Shown in pieces: positions 37,971-51,500 of a stretch of 64,000 nt of DNA. The stretch is from Moringa oleifera. Its lineage: Eukaryota > Streptophyta > Magnoliopsida > Brassicales > Moringaceae. Position 1 is the first letter of the stretch, and each line of letters starts with the position of its first letter. The translations under genes were made by a program, and so were the position numbers. The DNA lies in the NCBI GenBank assembly GCA_021397835.1, contig JAJFZO010000566.1, positions 3,100,001-3,164,000 of the forward strand, written 5' to 3'. The notes under the pieces are model-generated. The model was not told the DNA's origin, did not search any database, and was given only the letters and a program-made list of their open reading frames with translations.

Positions 37971-40867
37971 TTCCCAAAACCCTAAGAACACCTCTCTGTA
38001 TTCCCTCCGTAACGCGCTTGATTTTGGCCCCTACCTCACTTGCTTCCTTTTACGCTACTGCAAGTAGGACCATGAGCTCCGGGTCGGCTCAGCGAGTCTT
38101 CCAGCTCAAGCACGACCCACTTACTGGTAAGTCGGAATGGGTTGTCATCGAAGATAAGGAAGAGGACGCTTCAGAGGGTTCCTGCAGTGGTCTTCTGGCT
38201 ACGACGTCGTATCTCGATATGCTTAATGACTCCCAGAGGAACAGAGCTTTCCGTTTAGCTATCGAGAAGACAGTAACCAAACCTTGCCATGTGCTTGATA
38301 TCGGGTACTGTTCCAGTTTTTTGAAAAAAAGTTAAACGACGATGTGTTCACTGGATTCATTTTATTGAAATATGTTCTTCAGCATTCTTGGAAATCTTGT
38401 GATAGATAATTATTGTTTGTTTAAATTGAAAGTGAAGGTCTAGGAGAATTACTGCAATTAAAATTAAGACAGGAAATGCAATTTATAAAAATTTTCTGTG
38501 AAATCACTGTGCAGAGCTGGAACGGGATTGTTGTCAATGATGGCTGCAAGGGCAATGGGTTTGAATGACAGAACAGTCTCTTCTAACACCAAGGGAGTAG
38601 TAACGGCATGCGAGTCTTACCTTCCAATGGTAAAGTTGATGCGGAAAGTTCTGCATCTCAATGGTATGGGAAGGAGTATTAATGTTATTAACAAGCGTTC
38701 TGATGAACTAAAAATTGGTGAAGACATTCCTTCACGTGCAGATGTTCTTGTGAGTAGATTCTTTTGTAATTTGCATTGATGCTACCTTTTTCTGAATTTC
38801 ATAACTGCTCTTGGTGAAGATAGCCCTATGCATTTGGTGATGTCTCTAACATAGATGCCTCAATGGTGGATGCTAACACACATACATTCTGGGATTTGAA
38901 AAGCCTGAATATGCAGAGGCAGAAAAGATTGAATTATGGAGGAAAAGAGCAACAAGGTTTCACTAGGGTGTTCCACAGATAATTGCTAAGAAGCTACATA
39001 TCTATATTTGGAAACAGGGTCATTGATTAAAATGGAAGCTAAACATGATTGATATCACAGTTTCTTATTGGGCCATGTGAATTGTTGCCTTCTTGAGCAT
39101 ATGCTGCTGCATTTTGATGCTTTTCATTTTTGTCTGTTCGGTAAGATTTTCGCTTTATAATTTCAGGTTAGTGAGATTCTAGATTCAGAGTTATTGGGTG
39201 AAGGGCTGATACCGACTCTACAACATGCACATGACATGCTGTTGGTGGAAAATCCAAAAACAGTGCCATATCGCGCAACAAGCTATGGCCAGGTATTTTG
39301 GCTTGACTGCTACTGGTCTACTTTTTTAAGTCTATTGGCATTTTTGCCTCTTCTTTTCTTCTCTTGTACGAAATCAAATGGTAGGTTTCAAATTATTTCT
39401 GTTTTTGTAGTGTCCATATTCTTGTGTGTTCGTTATTCATGACTGATAAAAGAAGTCTCTATTCAATATAGACTCATATATGGGAGAAAAAAAAGTTTCT
39501 AAGAATTTGTTTGACTAAGAGATTGCAACTAGTAAAGTAAAAATGCTAAAAGAAATCTATTAGTTTAAAACAAGAATATATGCTTTGCTCAGTTTTCTTT
39601 TTTCTTTATATTATCCTATGTTTGTTGGTACTGTATCTTCATCTTATGACACCTCAATTTTCTCTTAGTTAAATTTTGTTGCAGCAGTTTGCTATGTGCT
39701 GTATATACTTTATTCTGTTTAGTGAAAGAAGATCGTTTCGATAATTTTAGGACTTATACAAATGCTTTTCTTTGCATGGCGTTTTGCTCTTTTCCCCTGA
39801 AAGCTAGTTGAAAGCTCACTCTTGTGGAAGCTGCATGATTTGTATAATAATGAAACAAAATTATTGGAGGACATTCATCTTGTTCCCACCGGCTTGGATA
39901 CTATTTTAAGTGTCAAATTGCAACAACATGCTATGCATTGCGATGCAATAACAGAACTAAAACTGGTAATGACTTCAATCCCTTTTTTCTAGACCTCTTG
40001 TGAAGTGCAAATAGTTAATTTCCACTCAAGGTAGGATTCATTCAGCTTTCAGAACCCTTCAAAATATTTGAATTTGACTTTTGGAAACGGCCAGAGAGTT
40101 ATGGAGAAACTGAGCTGCACATAAAGGCAACGGATGAGGGTAGAGTTCACGCTATAGTCTCATGGTAATCATATTATGCTGTGTCATAATTTTCTTTATA
40201 GTGAGAATTATAACAACTTGCTTATGTGCGTCTCTTCAGGTGGGTACTTCAGCTTGATCATGAAGGGACAATCTTCTATTCCACGGCTCCTAAGTGGATA
40301 AGTTCAGCCAACACAGGTGAGTCATAAATAGCACTCCTTGAGAATGTGATTTTAAAAGATTTAGTTATTATCAGGAAAATTATCAAATAACAGATTTGTG
40401 GTTATAAGTATTTGTTCTTTGATATTGTTTCCAAATGTAAGTTAAAATTTTTCTCATATTGGTGAACTCATGATTCTGATTAAAACTCAAAAGATACCAC
40501 AAAATGTTGAAACTTTGATAGATTTTCATTTGTCCAACAAGAACTCTAGCCACTCATGTCCATTTAAGAGATGAAGTTGGATTTGATCTTATATAGGTGC
40601 TTGGGAGTGGTGTGACCACTGGAAGCAGTGTGTTTGGTTCATTCCAGGGAAAGGTGTGCCCATATCCAAAGGCGAAGGGGTTCTTTTGCATGCTGTTCAT
40701 ACTGATACTACTGTCTCATATAACCTCAAGACACAAGTTCAGAGACCTGAAACAACACAGTATGACTTCAACACTTGGAACCGACAGCTTACATTATCAC
40801 CTGAAAGAATTGCAATATATGGGGACAGTGAAAGGAGGCTTTCCATGCTAACCGCCATAAGAAATGC

Positions 40868-40919
<52 letters not shown>

Positions 40920-43792
40920 ATCTCTATATCTCTCTCAAATTGCGTAATATGCTAAATTGTTTCTACATCAGACAATTACTTGGAAATCGTACTTCTTCGA
41001 CTAGTCAATGTTTTTAACGGGTCATATTTTTACAAAAGCTCTGGCTTTTCATTTGAGAAGAGATAAAAAAAATCATATGAGACAGACTTACTTTCTTGGC
41101 TTCCAATATATCCTTGCAGTAGTTTTAACAGAGGAACTTGATTGACGGTCAAGTATTACATGTTACAACTAAGTTGGCTGATTGCATTTGATTTATAATA
41201 CATGATCACCAATTTCTCTTTGTTTGAGGTCCTCATATATTTTTACTCCCTTCCTTTTTGCCAAATTAGGCTAGCATTTTTTAATGAGACTGTATTCTTT
41301 CCAGTTGCAGGCAAGATTTCCTTCATTATGTCTTGTTGCAGATGACAGTGTTTTCTTAACGCTTCTCGTTGCGCGTCTTTCAAAAACATCGCATGTAATA
41401 TCATTGTTTCCCGGGCTGCAAGACCATGGTACCAGATATTTGGATGCTGTTGCAGATGCAAATAGTATCTCAAAGGATCATATAGAAGTGTTTGGAAAAG
41501 GGATAACATGCTTGACAACAAATGATACTTATCAGAAGAAGGTAATATTCTCCTGATTCAGCTTGCATTATTATATTTCAGTTTCGCTCTGCTTTTCATA
41601 TGTATGAATGCTTGAAGCTTTGATAGAGAATTCTCTGGCAATCTAAACTAATGTGAAGAATTCATTATAATAAATCTGTCTGCAGGTTGACTTGCTGATT
41701 GGAGAACCTTACTATTATGGAAAAGAGAGTGTGCTTCCATGGCAAAATCTACGGTTTTGGTATATAAAATTATTGCATTCTACCTCTTGTTTTGCTGCCT
41801 TTTCTTTGTCATTGAAGCCTTCATCTGGTTATTGATCTCCTCTGTGGCACTTAGCCAAATTTGGAGAACATGCCTTCTTTGCTTGCAAACTTATCTTGTA
41901 AAATGAGATGCGTACATCCCCTATTTTAGTTTATATGAAAATGATTGTCTTCCTAAATAGTTAATTATGATTTATCGGTACTGCATGATTTATTATCACC
42001 TGTTGTTGCCTTGTTACTCCCAGCATTAGATTTTAGTTTAGGTTGGAGGAGTTCACAATACCAAAAGACAGAAGACAATCTTTTCCCGGTGTGATTGGAA
42101 GGTTGCCAATTAAAAGATATATAGTTTTACCCATTCTTGGACCTGTTTGACCTGGCACTATATGGCATTGCATCTTCAATGTTTCTGTAGTCAACTTTAA
42201 TTAAATGAAAAAACACTAAATTTGTCATATTAAAGTGAAGTAATTTAGTTATTTTTTTTTTCCCTTTGTTTGGAATTGGATATTAGGAGGGAAAGGAGTA
42301 TGGTTGATTCTATTCTTGCAAAAGATGCAGTGGTAATGCCTTGTAAAGGGATATTGAAAGCTTGCGCTATGTATCTACCTGTAAGTTTATATATTTTTGG
42401 TACGCTAAACGCAAGGACAGTGTTGTCTGTACTTGTTTGATCTGATCGCCTTTTTGTGCAGGATCTTTGGAGCAGTCGCCGTTGCTTAAGCAAGATTGAA
42501 GGCTTTGACCATTCGGTTGTAAATATGACGCTAGGGGCATGTGGTGATTTACCAGCTTCTAAAGAGGGCCCTTTTTTGCCCTTTTTCATCTGGCAGTGTG
42601 GGGAAATTAAGGTAACTAAGTTGCATAGGTTTACATTTTGAAGAGATGAGTATTCCTTTGCAGCAAAAGATTAAAAAAAAAAAAAAGAGTTCACTCTAGA
42701 ATGTCATTCGGTTAAGGATGCATCCTTGTTGGATGTTTTTCAGAAACTCAGTGAGACATTTACAATCATGGAGTTTGATTGCTCGAAGCCAATAAGTCCA
42801 TGTTCTGGTAAAGCCCAGGTATTTCAAGCTTTATCTTGTAAGCATTCTGTTATCTGGCGTGGACATGCTTTGTGGAATTTGATTATCCTTTTTGATAACA
42901 TTGTTTTCTTGTATTTGTTGAATCTTCTTGTTATGGTCTTCAAATCTGGTTCAAGTGTAGTAGTCGTCTCCAAATCTGTAATTTGGTATGGTTCATAATC
43001 AAGTCTTGAAATTTCTAGAATTAGTTGATTTCATTTCCTGGCATATCAGGTGTCAGACATGAGCTGTTGGCTAGCAAAACACTCACTTGAGTAGTTACAT
43101 GCATCATCCACCCCTAAAATGACATTAAAATATATACATTGATACTAAAATCTTTATGCTTCAGCTTATTTGAAATTTTGGATATATATTTGATTTGAAA
43201 CCAGGTTTATGAGATGAATTATCAGGTCTCAACAGGTTTACATTGGTCTTTAATTTATAGAAAATTCTCATTGGTGGAGGTTCTTTGATAGAGAAATGTT
43301 CATCATGCACGATGGCTATTACACGTTTAGTTATGAATGCTACAAATTCACCATATGAACTTAACTAATAATAGTTACCAAACTATGGGCCATCATTAGC
43401 AGTTCCCCGGTTTTTCTTATTTAGATGTTTTGTAGGTTGAATTCACTGAGTCTGGAATATGCCATGGATTTGTACTATGGATTGACTGGGTGATGGATGC
43501 AAAGAATTCCATTGTTTTATCAACAGGGCCAGGTATAAACTTTGCTACCACTGAAGTGTTCTATTGTAAGCTGTCTTATTTATTCAAAGTAAATTAATAG
43601 AGGTTTCTTCATCCTGCTCGTGGGGGCATAGATCAGAGATATTGGAAGCAAGGAGTAAAGCTTCTGTCCAAGCCTGTTGCAATTGGAGTCAATGGATCAC
43701 GAAGTGCAGATGAATGTTGCTCTGCAATAATTGAAGCGTCCTTTGACGCATCCTCAGGTGGTGATCTCATTGTCAGACACACCTTCTCATAA
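37937..43792 (+). CDS. PRMT7: Protein arginine N-methyltransferase 7 (PRMT7), 14 exons, 748 aa (703 aa from the second Met)
   Basis: S-adenosylmethionine-dependent arginine methyltransferase with two tandem methyltransferase-like halves (family knowledge). Exons: 37937-38304, 38515-38749, 39167-39292, 39804-39965, 40046-40164, 40240-40316, 40597-40868, 41305-41541, 41686-41759, 42287-42380, 42462-42611, 42744-42818, 43436-43532, 43632-43792. All junctions keep frame, 2247 bp in total. The first half has motif I VLDIGAGTGLLSM (119-131) and the double-E loop SEILDSELLGEG with Glu204 and Glu213. The second half has a degenerate SAM motif (HVISLFPG) and GEPYYYGKESVLPW. It ends SSGGDLIVRHTFS. Residues 1-45 lack Asp and Glu and are rich in Ser, Thr, Pro, Leu and Arg; Met46 (ATG at 38072) would start MSSGSAQRVFQLKHD. 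The stop at 43790-43792 is followed by a 3' UTR facing the J-protein gene. Confidence 0.96.
37977..37985 (+). promoter_or_regulatory. Telo-box (AAACCCTAA) at the start of PRMT7
   Basis: AAACCCTAA is a common plant element near transcription starts of housekeeping genes. Here it lies between the two candidate ATGs (37937 and 38072). This makes it possible that the first part of the open frame is 5' leader. Confidence 0.45.
40872..40911 (+). repeat. (CT)20 microsatellite next to the PRMT7 exon 7 donor
   Basis: A perfect CT run starts three bases after the inferred donor dinucleotide (GT at 40869-40870). A pyrimidine run at intron position +4 makes the donor (GTACTC) unusual, so splicing here could be inefficient or polymorphic. 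Confidence 0.85.
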
Positions 43793-45504
43793 CATCTGCA
43801 TCTTTTTGGCAAGCTTCCTGAAATTAACTGCTCATCTTTATGAACACAATACATTGTAGGTGACAGTTTAGTCCTGATGTTCATAAGTATTTTGGTGGTG
43901 ATGCCGTATAAGTGCAGGGTATTATTTATGCCTCTTTACTGCACTGACCATCAGAGTGTTTGCACCAGTGGGTGCCAGTCTCCCCAACTATCCAGAGTCC
44001 AATGTTGTAAACAGGGAAATAGATTAAAAGAGTACTTATTAAACTTGGGCAGATTTGTTCTGCCATTTTCTGTGAATGTTCTTGGTAGAACCAACTAAAT
44101 AGAACACATTGGCATGTGAGAAGTAACGACCTGTTCTGGTGAAGAAATAGCATTGGTCTCGAATACCTCCGGGTCTACTTGTCTTTTGTACTGATGTCTT
44201 GACAAATGTGAAAAATCCTTTTGTAGGAAAGAAAAGAGAGAAAAGTCCATCATTCATTTAGGATTGACAAATGGGATAATGACAGAAGGAAATTGTGGAG
44301 TATTTTCTTCCCGTTTTATATTTTCCCAACTGGAACAATTGTGGTTTAACAGTGGATGAACCAAAAATAAATAAATAAATAAAAATCAGAAATCAATTCA
44401 GGACTTAATGATAGTTAAACAGTAATAATCAATAAGTGGTTATAATAGTTTAATTTATGTTATTAAAAAAATAATATAAAAAATAATTACTTTTTAAAAA
44501 TAATGAGATTACATTTGTTTATGGGAGACAGTGATATCTTTTTTTGTAACAAAAATAAATTAAATTAATTTTAAATAAGTGAAAAAAACGATGTACAGTT
44601 CAACCGATTGGATTGGTTGACTCAGTTTTTAAATCACTGAAGATCTTAAGTCTTAGTAGTGAAGATCTATAATTTAAAAATAATCAACCGCCACAAATCA
44701 ATGAATAAGAAGATAATAACAATATTTTCTTAAAAGAATTTCCCTTTCTCTGTCTATTATTATTATTTTTTTACAACAGAAAAAACTCGCAAAAACAAAG
44801 AGCAATCATTCTTCATTTCATCATTCTCTTGTATCCTTTTCCTCACCCCTCCCTATCCTACTTTTCTCATTTTACTCTTAACATAATTTGAAAGAAAAAA
44901 GCAGAACTGGCCCAATGACCTAGTATAGCCAGATAGCTTTTCTGCATTAGCCCTATGGAATTTACAGGGAAAATAGTTGTGGCTGCAAGATTCACAAGAA
45001 AACTAAAATATACATTTGAATGTGAACACAACATTCAGGCACCCAAACATTTGCTATTGTCCAATCACAGTAACACCATAATTAAACATCAGGAAATCAA
45101 GAATCGTAAGGGTATTTCATTTTTAGCTGTTTCTGGTACATCACAAAAAATTGGATACAAGCTCACTGCAAAGCACAGCAAAGCCCAGACAAAGCCAATA
45201 TCAGTTGCCTTTTGTAATGGTATAAAATGCCTACAGAGCCATCTATTCTATAGATATTGGCTTTTATTTAACAATAAGATAAAAATTACATTTTGAACAT
45301 AATACAGAAAAGAAGACAGTTAAACTGAAAACGTAATTAGTTTCCTCGATTTATTAGAGATCATGCGGAGTCGAGTTACATAACAGATGCAATGGGATGA
45401 TGGTTGATCAATCTGAATGAGACTCTAATCTCTCTACCTCAAAACGGCATGTGGAACATGCAAAATTGCAAGGAGTAACCCAAGGCCTTAGACATCAAAA
45501 GCAT
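43793..45504. other. Convergent 3' regions of PRMT7 and the J-protein gene
   Basis: 43.79-44.3 kb is of ordinary composition and is likely PRMT7 3' UTR and downstream DNA. 44.35-44.75 kb is AT-rich. 44.8-45.5 kb is likely 3' UTR of the minus-strand J-protein gene. Open frames here have no recognisable features. Confidence 0.5.
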
Positions 45505-48500
45505 TCAGACCCTGTGAGCTTCTCGTGGTATCACCAACTCATCGTAATCATCAACAATAACCTATGGTTCAAAAATTTTAAATTGCCAAACACAAAAATT
45601 TACAATTCATCAGAATACTATCTGGCGGAAAATAATTTTTCTTTTTTTTTAAAAAAAAAGACAATGATAGTACCTCAAATCTCTGACCACCATAAGTATA
45701 TTCCACGTACAACTGCTTAGGTTCTCCCGGGCAAGGGTCACAAAAGCCCATAATTCCTGACTTCTTTACACCCTCATGGAGCTGCATCAACAGATTGAAC
45801 CACCAAATGGTTAATAAGATCCCCTAAGCTTCACTGGCAGGTGTGGCATGCACACTGTATCTCACTTGGCCTCCAAATGGTTATCCATTAACTACTTCAG
45901 TGAAGAATTTATGGAGTTTTTGATGGATATGCAATGCATCCTAAGAAGGTCCGTAAGATTTCAGAGAAACAACATGCAACTAGGATCTTTGACTGGGAAA
46001 CATTTAAAAGATAGTATTCATGCAAGCAATACAAAGATGCCTTCCAGTTTTGCTATAATTAATTACATGTTTCTCTCAATCTGATGCAAATGCTTATTTA
46101 GAATATTAATTTCATTAGACTGAAATATATATATATAAAAAAAAAACAAATTTACTCAAGCAACAAGATATTAAGGAAACATACCTTGAGTTTGCCAGAA
46201 TCATTAATCAAGAAATTAAGAGGTAATGTAACATCAATAAGTTGTGAAGTTGCCTCATTGGTCACTTCTCTTGCTTCATCTCCTTTCTTTAGGGCTTCAC
46301 AACTTCCATACACTGCTTTTGTGATGACAAGTCCGCCTGTTTCCATTTGTCTTTTTCTTTTCCTGTTGGCAACATTTTCTAGTAACAGCTGAGCTTTCTG
46401 CGCTGCTGCCCTTGACTCTTGAACCTATAGGAAAACAATGAAAAACTTTCAAAGAAATGCATGCATGTACTCATATGCACAGAACATTTCACTAAATTCA
46501 ACAAATTTTAATCCAGATAAAAGTACCATATCTATTCTATTATGGTAAAAGCCCATGTATTCCTTACGAAGGTTTGCACAAAGTGAATGATCACTTTCAT
46601 GATGCAAATCCATGCAAAAACATTACCTATTGCAAGAAAAAACGAGTAATTATTGTAAACCATTTCCTTGCCAGGTTATTAAATTCCTGGTACAGTTGGG
46701 GGTTGCAGAGAGGGTTGAGTGGAAGTGACAGTGTGCTAAAACCAAAACTAGTAAGATGCATGAGTAATTCATACCTGGGCAGAAGTTTTTTCTCTATTCT
46801 CTAAAGCCCTCTGCTTTTCTCTTTTAAGATAATAAGGCTTGACCACGAATTTCTGCAATGGTACACAGTTAAAAAATATTAAGTGAAGAAGAATGCCGAA
46901 GCGAATAATTTAATTAGATGAAAACAAACAACCTAAGAATTCTTTGGAGAAATCAACATAAGTGACAATAATAATCCAAAACTCCAGCTGAAAGAGCTAT
47001 AAAATGCACATCTATAAACTTATGGTTGGTTAATGCACATATGGTTCACCAAACGACCATTAATCACTAAAGCTAGCACAACTCTAGCAAACTAATATTT
47101 AACCACAAAATGATTATTTAAATATACATGTAACAGCAATTGACATACCAAGTGGATATTTGATGTCAATTAAGTTACATTACTGCTACAGAGTACTTAT
47201 CCTATATACACACAGCTGATTCTTCATGGCGAAACATGGAGGCAGCAATTTCAAGGACCAATAGCCTTTATAGGATCAGTTCATCATAAAAGCCAACCAA
47301 AAAGAAGCATATTTTTCCAGTTAACATCATCCTAATAACTTTTCAACTTTTTTGGCATGTGACTGAAGGTAAAGAAGAAAGAAATTTAATCTGTTTAACA
47401 AATTGTAAAATGTAAGAACAATATCAACAATAACCTTCAATACAAAGTAAAGTGATGTCGGAATCACAAATGCTCCAGTAGCAAACATAGGATTGAAATG
47501 CCTCGTTATCAGTATCTGCACATGATAACAATCAGCAACCAATTACAACCCCCTTACAAACTATTGCCAGGAATACTTGAAACAAAATCTCTTGGGCAAC
47601 TGAAGAGAATAAATAAATAAATCCAGTTCTATGAAGATCATGACATGCCAAAATTTCATATTGCAACTTGTTTCTGATTTTTGTTTCTCAAAAAAAACGA
47701 AACAAAAAATCATAATGCAACTACCATGAATATGAGTTTAGAGGGAACGTGTTACTCATTTTTCAATATTTACGGAGTATGGACCAAATAATCTTTACAC
47801 GTAACCAACATGAATCTGCTTATAATAATGATTACTTCAACAGTACAAAGTCCATCACTTCACTGGCATCAATGTTAATGTTTGAGTTCCAGTACAATTT
47901 CCTTTCTTTAAGATAGAAATAGAGAGAAAAAATGCTTCTATAAAATTTGTTGTCAAAGGGATTAAATCAGAACTATGAATTTCTGTTGAAACCAGAACTC
48001 TTTCTCCTTCCACCTTCCCCCAAAACCACATATGATACAGAATTTGGCAACACCATACATACAGCCAATGAAGATTGCATAAACAACATGAAGAGAATTT
48101 AGGAGTACGCTTACAGGAATGATCAACTTTTGGCCCCCACGATGATACTCAAATTTCCAAAAAATACCCTGCCAAGAAGGGAACATATAAGATTTTCACA
48201 TGTACAAGAAACAAGCAAAAACTAATTAAAGAAGAAAATCAGAGCATGAAAAAATAAAAAACGCATTCATATTGTGCTGAAATAATTGCAACTTAGCGAG
48301 ATAGGATGTCAATGCTCACAAGATTAGGATTGATCTCAATCAGAAAACAGACTTCAAATCAATGCCTTGAAATAGGAATTCCAATATAATTCAACAAAGT
48401 GATTCTTTTAGTTTGTATGGATATTTCATATCAAAGAAGGCACCAGCAGTGGTGCATGCAGTACTTCTAGTTTTTAATGTGCATAAAGCATGTATAACAG

Positions 48501-51500
48501 CCCTTAACATGCTTACTTTTGTTCACTGATGACTAATTAAGACCTATCTTCACTAAAAAACATGGAAGAAACTCATTTAATGGATCTTATTGTTAAGGAA
48601 ACTTTACTCTTGAATTTGATAATTTCATATAGCAATTTCGTGTAAAACTCAGTTTGCAGGTTTAGGTCTATTAAGGATGATATTAGCTAATTTTAGAGCC
48701 TAGTATGGATGTGTATTGCTGAGGTCTTTCTCTTTCTTTTTACCTTGTCTGTTTTTGACATTTCTTTCTTTCTTTACTTTCCTTTGAGGCAAGGCGTATA
48801 ACTATCGGTTTAGGTCTGTCTAAGTTTGTCTAAAGCAAGGAGTTAAGCCTACAAAAAGGCCCAAATCGGAGTTTTACATGCAATTATAAATTTTTGATAA
48901 TTAAACTAGTTGGAAACCTTCTATGTTATCATGTTATCCTTCTTTATGATCTGTTTCTTTCCTTCTTCCCCTATTCATTCAAAATCCTGCCCAAGAGCCT
49001 GATATTCTTTTTTTCCTCTTTATCACATCTTTGTCTTGATTCTTTCCTTTCCTCTTAAATTTTCAACCTTTGTTTCTTGATTAAGAAATCTTAGTTTTCA
49101 GGAAAATCAATTTCATGGTCCATCCTCATGCTAACAAAGACCAGGAAAAATGATTTACTTCTTAATCAATTGCAACAGAACTATGGCTCTCAAGGAGGAT
49201 ATATGGACTCTATAGGAATAAACTAAAGGACAGAGCACTTAGAAGCCCATAAATGGCGAAAAGATGAAGCCCATAGAGTAAATTTTCTTTCATTGAAGCC
49301 AAGAATATGAAAAACAACTCATTTCCTGCCACATATAGAACTTCTAAATGAATTGGTCACATTAATCATTAATTGAATTTCTTTCCTCTTCTCAAGGTAT
49401 AACTTTTACTGGTCATGGATCTTTGATCTATATCATTCTTACAGAATTTGCTAGCACGAAGGACCTTTGATGTGTCAATATCGTAGCATGAAATTAAGTG
49501 TACATAACTTTTGCGATCTTTATTATCTATAGAAAAATTTGCAATCTAATTATTTGACTTATAGGAAACCTTGTATGTCTTCACTTTCTTTCAGTGGCAT
49601 AAAAGGAAGCATTGGTGTGAGGCTGATTACCATACCCTGGGTATCAAGGGCAACTATATTCTTGACACAGCTTTAGATACCCAACAACTACATATATGCG
49701 CATTCTAGTTTCTGAGAAGTTGGATTTTTTACCATGGGTAGCACAACAACTACAATTATGCAACACACGGTAAATCAATGTGTTCAATAAGATAATCCAA
49801 TTACCTGAATTCCTATTGTGTATAACATTCGAACAGTGCTGAAATTGGATAGCTTCCTTCCACCACCAACTTCAACCTCAAGGGCAGTGCTATAGTGATA
49901 ATATCGAAAGTCAAAAGAGATAACTTTGCAATATGTAAGAAATTCTCCACAAGAAATATTTGCAAAAATTCACAGCAATGAGTTGGTTTGATTAAAAAGA
50001 AAAATGGCAGACCAATAGAATTAGACTAGATTCACATTTCAAAAAAGCTAATCTTTTGTTAATAAAGAATCAATAAATCATTTGTAGCTTCAAAAATCAA
50101 CTATCATTAAAGACCTTCGTTGCCAGTTTCAGTATTATAACTAAATATTTTTAGAAGAACTTGTAATTATCCTATTAAACACTATTTATAGCTACAACTA
50201 TTCATCCATTAACTAGTCTTGGTTATCATAACTGAATAATTGGTACTTAAATTTCATCAATAACTTCTGACAAATTAAGGAAATTCCAATGAGTATTTTG
50301 ATCCCTCTGTTTCTGTAGTCTTTATAAAAAGACAGAACCACAACCGCAATAATTCTAAAATATTTCAAACCAAGATAGAACAATCAAAATACAATGTCCA
50401 AGGCATTTGAACCCAAGACTACATTTTGAGTAAGATGCTAATCGCCATCTCAACCAAACGCCTTCACTAACTGTCTCTATATCTTATTAACTATCCTTCC
50501 AGCTAAATAACAGTGGGACAACTTTTTGCAAGTGAATCTTATGAACTTACCAACAAAAGATAAACACTTATGAGTGCATATAACAGACTGCAACTGAATA
50601 AGAAGCATTTTCCCTTGGTTAGTTAAGCAATACACAGTCAGCAAGAAAATAATCATGAGGACTATCTCTTTCCTTTCATGCATCCTTAAAAATGATGAGC
50701 TCTATCTCATCAAGACCTATATGACTAACATAGCCCAGAATTGCTTTTCTAGAATACTTTACACTAGTCTATACAATGATATACAGGCTGCTGAATATTA
50801 CAAAAAGGAAATTAAGAATTAGAATATCAAAGGCTAACACCATTTAATTATATTATTTCACTTATCTGCAATGATATATTATACATTAACTCAGAGATAG
50901 TACCTCCCAAATCTTCCTGCAATACGGCCATGAGATTTTGAAGAAAAACGACGAGTATAATGAGCTGATGCACCAAAAGAACTTGTGCCAATCTGCAGTT
51001 ATTAAAAAAATGAAAGAGAGAAAGAGAACGAGCAAACAAGATATGCCAACAAAAGTTAATAATATGCCTCCAATGAAATAGCAAACAACCGAGCTACATG
51101 AGGAGAAAGTAAAATCGCAGATCAAAGTCTGCACAGAAGATCGAGGACAGAATAGCAGAACAAGCACAATGAGACAGAAATAGTTTTTTTAATTGAAAAT
51201 ACTTCCATAATACTTTTCCTTTATGAAAATAATAATTCACCTGCTCTTGCTCACTTAGTTAACAAAAATAGCACCCAGCCTCAAGATAAATTGGCAAAAC
51301 ATTGACAAATCCAATATATATTAATCATAGTGGGCCATTCCGTTGTCAGTCTGCAATACAGCTGCGAGTGCCATGGCAGTCAATCCACTGACAATATTTG
51401 AGATAGAAGCTACACTTTCCTGGTTCTTCACATAGATGAATTACTATATTGTTGTCTGTGAGATGAACTACTTGTCTACAATATGCATCACAACTTGTCC

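Noticed and set aside
43877..44257. Overlapping open frames in the PRMT7/J-protein convergent region
   Set aside because: They fall in probable 3' UTR sequence and have no protein-family features.
50400..50470. Functional tRNA gene
   Set aside because: Box spacing fits, but no acceptor stem, anticodon arm or canonical GGTTCGAATCC loop can be drawn.
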